Of a stretch of 18,116 bases of DNA, positions 13,488-18,116 are shown piece after piece. The notes below the pieces were generated by a model, which searched no databases, was not told where the DNA came from, and saw nothing but the letters and a program-made list of their open reading frames with translations. The stretch is from Pyrinomonadaceae bacterium (GTDB lineage Bacteria; Acidobacteriota; Blastocatellia; Pyrinomonadales; Pyrinomonadaceae), in contig JAGOWF010000014.1 of the NCBI GenBank assembly GCA_018060305.1, forward strand, positions 1-18,116, in the 5' to 3' direction. How positions within the stretch are numbered: position 1 is the first letter of the stretch; each line of letters begins with the position of its first letter. The position numbers and the translations under genes were made by a program.

Positions 13488-14780
13488 ATGTCGCGTTACG
13501 CAAAAGCATTCCTACTATCGGCAGTCCTGGCTTGTTTTTCGGGATTAGTGATCTTTCAGACCGGCGGCACAAGCGCTAATGCAGCTGAGCACTGGATCTC
13601 GATCGATGCATCCGAGCTGCAGACCATTCAGGCCGAGCGCGGGACTAAGGACCCGGCCGGGCTGGCCAGTCTTCGTGTCCAGAAAGTGGTAAACAACATA
13701 GCCGTCCTTCGCCTGAACGACCAGCAAATGGAGGAGCTGTCACGCGCGATGCATCACAGCTTTCACAAATGCGCCGGCTTTGTCACGCACGAGAGCGAGA
13801 GCGAGGCCGTGGAATGGATCAGAAATTTCGCGACCGCCGAGTCCGCGGCCCCGTTGATAAACTATACGATCGATAATCCGGAGTCGGTCAACACGATGCT
13901 CAATACCGTGAGCGAGCCGTACACCAGGCAGGTCATTATCGATCTTTCCGCGTTTCCAAATCGCCGTTACAACCAGCCGAGCGGAATCGATTCTGCGAAC
14001 TGGATCTATAACAGGTGGGCATCACTTGTCGCTAGTTACGACCGCGAGTCAGTGTCGCTCGCATACTTCACCCATCCGGCCTCGACGTCACCGCAGCCGT
14101 CGATAATCCTGACATTCAAGGGCACGCGTTTCCCTGATGAGATAGTCGTGCTCGGGGCTCATCAGGACTCGATCAATCAGTCGGGTTCGACCGCCCCGGC
14201 CCCCGGAGCGGATGACGATGCGTCGGGCATATCTTGCCTTACCGAGGCGATACGGGTAATGGCCCAAACGGGCTTCAGGCCGGAACGCACCGTGCAGTTT
14301 ATGGCGTATGCTGCAGAAGAGATCGGTCTTCGCGGCTCTAATGCGATTGCGACGTCCTATAGGACCGCCAACAAGAACGTCGTGGGCGTGATGCAGCTCG
14401 ATATGACCAACTATAAGGGCACACTCGGCTATGACATCGTGATGTTCACCGATTATACAAATGCCGCCCAGAACCAGTTCGTCACAAACCTGATCACGAC
14501 ATACCAGCCCGGCCTGAACCTAACGACATCAGCCTGCGGCTATGCATGCTCAGACCATGCGTCCTGGCATAACAAGAGCTATCCCGCATCGATGCCATTT
14601 GAGGCGACGATGAATGACGATAACTCCGCGATCCACACAGCAAATGACACGATCGCACGCAGCAACAATAATGCGAACCATGCGACACGGTTCACAAAGC
14701 TCGCTTTATCTTTCGTCGGCGAACTGGCAAAAGGTTGCGTCTCTGTCGGCTCGCGAGCATGTAGTGGGGGCGCCCTTTAG
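13488..14780 (+). CDS. Secreted zinc leucyl aminopeptidase, family M28 (Aeromonas/Vibrio AAP type)
   Basis: A 430-residue exported metalloprotease that should remove N-terminal hydrophobic residues from peptides. The signal peptide spans about 1-33 (hydrophobic core FLLSAVLACFSGLVIF, cut near ANA-AE). A propeptide-like region of about 100 residues precedes the M28 fold. The di-zinc ligands expected from Aeromonas proteolytica aminopeptidase are present in order: His225 (GAHQD), Asp243 (GADDDASG), Glu278 with general base Glu277 (AAEEIGLRG), Asp305 (QLDMTNYKG) and His383 (SAIHTANDT). The disulfide pair CGYAC (350, 354) of that enzyme is also kept. I start at 13488 because GAGGAG lies eight bases upstream and a signal peptide begins there. 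The frame open from 13308 lies inside guaB. It ends 37 bases from the convergent ABC-F gene. Confidence 0.93.
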   Translation: MSRYAKAFLLSAVLACFSGLVIFQTGGTSANAAEHWISIDASELQTIQAERGTKDPAGLASLRVQKVVNNIAVLRLNDQQMEELSRAMHHSFHKCAGFVTHESESEAVEWIRNFATAESAAPLINYTIDNPESVNTMLNTVSEPYTRQVIIDLSAFPNRRYNQPSGIDSANWIYNRWASLVASYDRESVSLAYFTHPASTSPQPSIILTFKGTRFPDEIVVLGAHQDSINQSGSTAPAPGADDDASGISCLTEAIRVMAQTGFRPERTVQFMAYAAEEIGLRGSNAIATSYRTANKNVVGVMQLDMTNYKGTLGYDIVMFTDYTNAAQNQFVTNLITTYQPGLNLTTSACGYACSDHASWHNKSYPASMPFEATMNDDNSAIHTANDTIARSNNNANHATRFTKLALSFVGELAKGCVSVGSRACSGGAL

Positions 14781-14817
14781 TATGGAATCGGCCCGCTGAG
14801 TACCGATATCAGTATCC

Positions 14818-16722
14818 TTAGGCCAGTTGGCCGGCTAGCGCCGCCCATTCTTCGTAAAGCTCCTTGATCCGTGACTGAGCGGCGGTATGCTGCTCAGTCA
14901 CTTTTGTTAGATGGGCATAGTCCGCGGCGACTGCCGGGGCGGACATGGCTGAGGTCAGACGCTCGGCTTCGGCTTCCAACTCTGGGATCGATTGCTCGAT
15001 CTCGACAATCCGCTTTTCGATCTGCTGGCGCTGATTTTTTGATAGGTTCGACGCATTCGCTTGGAACACACTCATTTCAACATGAGGTTCTGGCAGTCCG
15101 GCCTCTTGTGCAGCCGCTAACGTCACCTGTTTGCTGTCGCGCCAATCATGGAACTCGGTGTAGTTGCCGTTGTAGTCGAGCACACTGCCGTCCGCCTCAA
15201 ACGACAATATCTGTGTGGCAAGCTTGTCGAGAAAAAACCGGTCGTGACTGACAGTTATGATCGTGCCCGGATACTCGTCCAAAGCGGCCTCGAGCGCTTC
15301 GCGCGCAGGGATGTCCAAGTGGTTGGTCGGCTCGTCGAGGATAAGCACGTTCTTCTGAGAATAAATGAGTTTGGCAAGTGCGAGCCTTCCCTTTTCGCCG
15401 CCCGACAGGTCGCGCACTTTTTTCTCGATGTCCTCGCCAAAGAAAAGAAACCGGGCGAGGAATGAACGCAGTTCGCCGCTCTCGACCATCGGGGCAACGC
15501 GACGAAACTCGTTGATCACGTCGTTACCGTCGTGCAGGTCATCGAGGCTCTGCGAATAGTAGCCCGTGTTTGTCTTGGTGCCCCACGCGACGCGGCCCGA
15601 CAACTCGCGGATCTCACCAAGTAGGGTCCTGAGGAGGGTTGTCTTGCCCGTGCCATTCCCACCGATCACGCCCAACACGCCGCCGCGGTGCAATGAGATA
15701 TTGATACCGCCCGCCAGCACTTTATTCCCATAGCCAATGGCCAGTTCTTCCGCCGTCAGCACGTTGTTACCGGCACGCTCGACCTTCTTGAGGTTAAAAT
15801 TGCCGCCGTGCGTTTCGCTTTTGACGGCGTCGAGCCGTTCCATTCGCTGAAGCATGTTACGGCGCGATTTCGCCTGCTTGGTCTTTTGACCCTCGAGATT
15901 CTTTCGAATAAATGCCTGTGTCTTGTTTATGAGGGCCTGCTGGTTCTCATATTCTCTCTGCTGCTGCTCGCGTCTCAGGGCACGTTCGACAAGGAACTTG
16001 GAGTAATTGCCCTTGTAGCTAACTGCCCGACCGTTTTCGATCTCGATAATGCGCGTCGCAGTTCGGTCAAGGAAATACCGATCGTGGCTGATTATCACAT
16101 ACGCCCGGTCGTATGTTTGCAGATGTTCCTCAAGCCACTCGACCGCATTAACGTCCAGATGGTTAGTCGGCTCGTCAAGCAGCAGGACATCGGCGTTCGA
16201 CAGCAAAAGACGAGCCATGCCGAGGCGGTTCTTTTGCCCGCCGGACAGCGTCCGTGTCTCCATCGACCACTGATCGGGCGTGAATCCGACACCGAGGAGC
16301 ACGGCCTCGGCCCGAGCGGCGTAGGAGAATCCGTCAGCCTGCTCAAACGCGGTCTGCAGCTCGGCGTACCTATTTAGCACGGCGTCGGAATGGTCGGTTT
16401 CCATCACCCCTTCCAGTCGACGCATCCCTGCCTCAATGTCGTGGATATGCTTGAACGCGGACAGAGCCGCCGTGTGGACAGTCTCGGCCGCATCAAAATC
16501 GACGTGCTGCTCGAGTAATCCCAACCTTACGCCGTTAATCGCCGCTATCTCGCCCGAGTCAGGCGATTCCTCGCCCGTTAGAAGCCGGAAGATCGTTGTC
16601 TTACCGGCCCCATTGCGCCCGACCAAGCCAACCTTTTCGTCCGGATTGATCTGAAACGAAACCCCTCGCAGCACCTCGGTGCCGCCGTAGGATTTTGTGA
16701 TGTCTGAGAATCGAAACAGCAT
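14818..16722 (-). CDS. ABC-F family ATPase (Uup/YdiF-like)
   Basis: A 634-residue soluble protein with two ATP-binding cassettes and no membrane segment, so it is a translation-associated ABC-F protein rather than a transporter. Cassette 1 has Walker A GRNGAGKT (35-42), signature LSGGQ (159-163), Walker B ending Asp183-Glu184 in DEPTNHLD, and His213 in SHDR. Cassette 2 has GGNGTGKT (354-361), LSGGE (439-443) and DEPTNHLD (463-470). The interdomain linker at about 240-320 is highly charged (REQQQREYENQQ), as expected for the P-site tRNA interaction motif. About 70 C-terminal residues (from 558) form a coiled coil like that of Uup/YdiF. These proteins act on the ribosome; antibiotic protection is possible for some members but nothing here shows it. 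AAGGGA precedes the ATG. Confidence 0.93.
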   Translation of the reverse strand: MLFRFSDITKSYGGTEVLRGVSFQINPDEKVGLVGRNGAGKTTIFRLLTGEESPDSGEIAAINGVRLGLLEQHVDFDAAETVHTAALSAFKHIHDIEAGMRRLEGVMETDHSDAVLNRYAELQTAFEQADGFSYAARAEAVLLGVGFTPDQWSMETRTLSGGQKNRLGMARLLLSNADVLLLDEPTNHLDVNAVEWLEEHLQTYDRAYVIISHDRYFLDRTATRIIEIENGRAVSYKGNYSKFLVERALRREQQQREYENQQALINKTQAFIRKNLEGQKTKQAKSRRNMLQRMERLDAVKSETHGGNFNLKKVERAGNNVLTAEELAIGYGNKVLAGGINISLHRGGVLGVIGGNGTGKTTLLRTLLGEIRELSGRVAWGTKTNTGYYSQSLDDLHDGNDVINEFRRVAPMVESGELRSFLARFLFFGEDIEKKVRDLSGGEKGRLALAKLIYSQKNVLILDEPTNHLDIPAREALEAALDEYPGTIITVSHDRFFLDKLATQILSFEADGSVLDYNGNYTEFHDWRDSKQVTLAAAQEAGLPEPHVEMSVFQANASNLSKNQRQQIEKRIVEIEQSIPELEAEAERLTSAMSAPAVAADYAHLTKVTEQHTAAQSRIKELYEEWAALAGQLA

Positions 16723-16735
16723 CTTCCCTTACCGC

Positions 16736-16904
16736 GGCTCAGCCGCTCGATGTGCGGAAAAGCTCCACTTTTCCGGTCAACCCCTTAAATAGATTTGCGG
16801 CTCTGCCGCCGCCTTTCGCAGTGGAAAGAGCAGCGGCACAGCCGCAAGTTGTCCTTATGCCAAACGGAAAAGCCGAGCTTTTCCGCAGATCGATGGGCTG
16901 AGCC
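16736..16904. repeat. 169-bp nested palindromic intergenic element (REP/cruciform-like)
   Basis: The outer arms 16736-16765 and 16875-16904 are 30 bases each and complementary at 27 positions. They share GGCTCAGCC, TCGAT and TGCGGAAAAGCTC. Inside, TTGCGGCTCTGCCGC (16795-16809) pairs with 16833-16847 with one mismatch, and a central CTTTC/GAAAG hairpin (16813-16828) caps it. Each outer arm also takes part in a local hairpin (GGAAAAG with CTTTTCC at 16755-16773; CGGAAAAG with CTTTTCCG around 16865-16885). It fills almost the whole gap between the PpiC-type gene and the ABC-F gene. It has no open frame and no terminal T run. It resembles an intergenic mosaic or REP-type repeat. Confidence 0.8.
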
Positions 16905-16917
16905 CACGTTATAAAGG

Positions 16918-18116
16918 CTAGCGGTTCGCGTTAGCCGCAGACTTATTCGCCTCCGGCTTCTTGTCTTCGGCCTTGGTGTCCGCCGCAGTATTCGCGGTCG
17001 AATTGGCAGCCGTCGTGTTCGCATTGGTCGGAGCCGCTGCATTGCTGTTGCCGGCAGCAGCCGGACGCGCGCCACTGAGTTCGTTCGGATTATCGACAAC
17101 TTTCTTGGCGAGGAAGTTCTCGACCTTCGCCTCGTTCATCGCGATCGTCTGATACGACGCCGCAAGCAGTTGCTTGCGATTGTCAGTCAGCAACTGCGTG
17201 ATCTGAGGCCGGACCGCCGGATTTTCCAGCGTTAGATTCTCGTCCTTCTCAATTCGCTCCTGCAGTTTGAATATGTAGGCTTTGCCCTGCAGCGGCACGG
17301 CATTTGTGATGCGTCCGACGTCGAACTGCGGATTCATAAAACCGCCCGCGATCTGGTCGCCAAAGTTCTGTTTCAGTTCCTGTTCGCTGATATAGCCCAG
17401 GTCGCCGCCCTGAAGACGGCTCCCATCCTCACTATATTCGCGTGCGATCGCTGCAAAGTCACTCGCCGGCTGCGCGACCCTTGTCAGCACCTCTTTCACT
17501 TTTTGCTCGGCTTCCGCCGCATTTCGTGTCGTATCGCCTTGTCCGTTGTCAGCGGGGTCGATGACGATCGCCGCAAGGCGGACGCCGCGCTTCTTGACGA
17601 ACATGTCGGGATTGCTCTTAAAAAACTCCTCGATCTCGCGCTCACTTGGCGTCTCGATACGCCCCGTGATCTTATCGATCAGCTTCTGGATGCCAAGGCC
17701 CTTCCTGACGGTCTCGCGGAACGATTTCTCGTCGAGTCCCGCCTCTTTCATCTGCTTGTCAAATTCCTCGGCAGACATACGGCTATCGACTTTGCGTTTG
17801 TTGATCTCAGCCGTGATGTCCTCTTCGCTCGGCACCAGCTTTTCGGCCTCCGCCTTTTGGTACATCACTTCTTGTTCGACGAGGTTTTGGAGGATCTGCA
17901 ATCTCGCCGCCGCCAATTCGAGTGGTGACATCTTGGCTTCCTGGCCCCGGGATTCCTGCTTGACCGCGCGCTCGACCTCCTGCATGGTGATGACCTTGCC
18001 ATTCACCTTGGCGGCTGTCTCATTTGGATCCACAGAACCGCTCGACGAGTTACCTGTCGGCACCTGGCCGCACGCGGCGAAAAAGGCCGCCGCCAGTGCG
18101 ATCATTGCCGTCAGCG
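16918..18116 (-). CDS. SurA/PpiC-type peptidyl-prolyl isomerase lipoprotein (5' end outside window)
   Basis: About 398 residues are visible, reading open to the window edge. An ATG exists at 18105, but the frame continues upstream (Leu-Thr-Ala before it). That ATG would also give a signal peptide with no basic residues, so the true start probably lies outside. The signal ends in a lipobox (FFAAC-GQ), so the protein should be lipid-anchored. A SurA_N-like helical domain (numbered from that ATG, about 30-165) contains VNGKVITMQEVERAV and repeated charged helices. The PpiC rotamase domain covers about 170-290 (VRLAAIVIDPAD..., DFAAIAREYSEDGSRLQGGDLGYIS). The last 50 residues are an Asn/Ala/Thr-rich, low-complexity tail. 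The role is folding of exported or outer-membrane proteins, inferred from the family. Confidence 0.88.
   Translation of the reverse strand, partial: LTAMIALAAAFFAACGQVPTGNSSSGSVDPNETAAKVNGKVITMQEVERAVKQESRGQEAKMSPLELAAARLQILQNLVEQEVMYQKAEAEKLVPSEEDITAEINKRKVDSRMSAEEFDKQMKEAGLDEKSFRETVRKGLGIQKLIDKITGRIETPSEREIEEFFKSNPDMFVKKRGVRLAAIVIDPADNGQGDTTRNAAEAEQKVKEVLTRVAQPASDFAAIAREYSEDGSRLQGGDLGYISEQELKQNFGDQIAGGFMNPQFDVGRITNAVPLQGKAYIFKLQERIEKDENLTLENPAVRPQITQLLTDNRKQLLAASYQTIAMNEAKVENFLAKKVVDNPNELSGARPAAAGNSNAAAPTNANTTAANSTANTAADTKAEDKKPEANKSAANANR

Noticed and set aside
14801..14814. Near-palindrome TACCGATATCAGTA between the convergent peptidase and ABC-F genes as a terminator
   Set aside because: It is AT-rich, has a central mismatch pair, no loop and no T run, so I cannot support a terminator call.

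Overview
The window reads as a chromosomal segment from an Acidobacteriota-type bacterium, most likely class Blastocatellia. The evidence is two tandem VWFA-type secreted proteins of the kind expanded in that phylum, Pro/Thr/Ala- and Asn/Ala-rich tails on envelope proteins, moderately high GC, and an EutE/AdhE-like microcompartment operon. The placement is inferred from gene content, not from a marker-gene tree. There is no rRNA, tRNA, CRISPR array, transposase or phage gene. No gap between genes exceeds about 215 bases.

Layout. (1) Positions 1-2011, minus strand: a compact type IV pilus / type II secretion operon, read right to left. It runs GspF/PilC-like membrane protein, a DUF4258 protein, a small partner-like protein, then the N-terminus of a GspE/PilB-like ATPase cut by the window edge. 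(2) 2215-4306, plus: two consecutive VWA-domain secreted proteins closed by a clear intrinsic terminator. (3) 4516-7257, plus: a 913-residue secreted repeat protein with four CxPC-bearing modules and six calcium-binding FG-GAP/VCBS-type repeats. (4) 7279-10642, minus: a very small bacterial microcompartment (BMC) operon. It holds a BMC-H shell protein with a Gly/Ala-rich tail, a CoA-acylating aldehyde dehydrogenase with a long C-terminal extension, a zinc-ribbon protein with a C-terminal membrane anchor, a second BMC-H protein, and perhaps an unrecognised 110-residue protein. (5) 10850-13408, plus: a RodZ-like HTH/membrane protein and guaB (IMP dehydrogenase). (6) 13488-14780, plus: a secreted zinc leucyl aminopeptidase of family M28. 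(7) 14818-18116, minus: a SurA/PpiC-type lipoprotein foldase (5' end outside the window), a 169-bp nested palindromic element, and an ABC-F ATPase.

How the genes fit together. Much of the window concerns the cell envelope: pilus/secretion machinery, exported VWA and VCBS proteins, a periplasmic foldase, an exported peptidase and RodZ-like morphology control. The most unusual part is the BMC operon. It is bounded by a convergent gene on one side and a divergent promoter region on the other, so it appears complete. It nevertheless lacks a pentameric vertex protein, phosphotransacylase, alcohol dehydrogenase and any recognisable aldehyde-generating signature enzyme, and it includes a predicted membrane-anchored zinc-ribbon protein. 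It is the best candidate here for an undescribed system.
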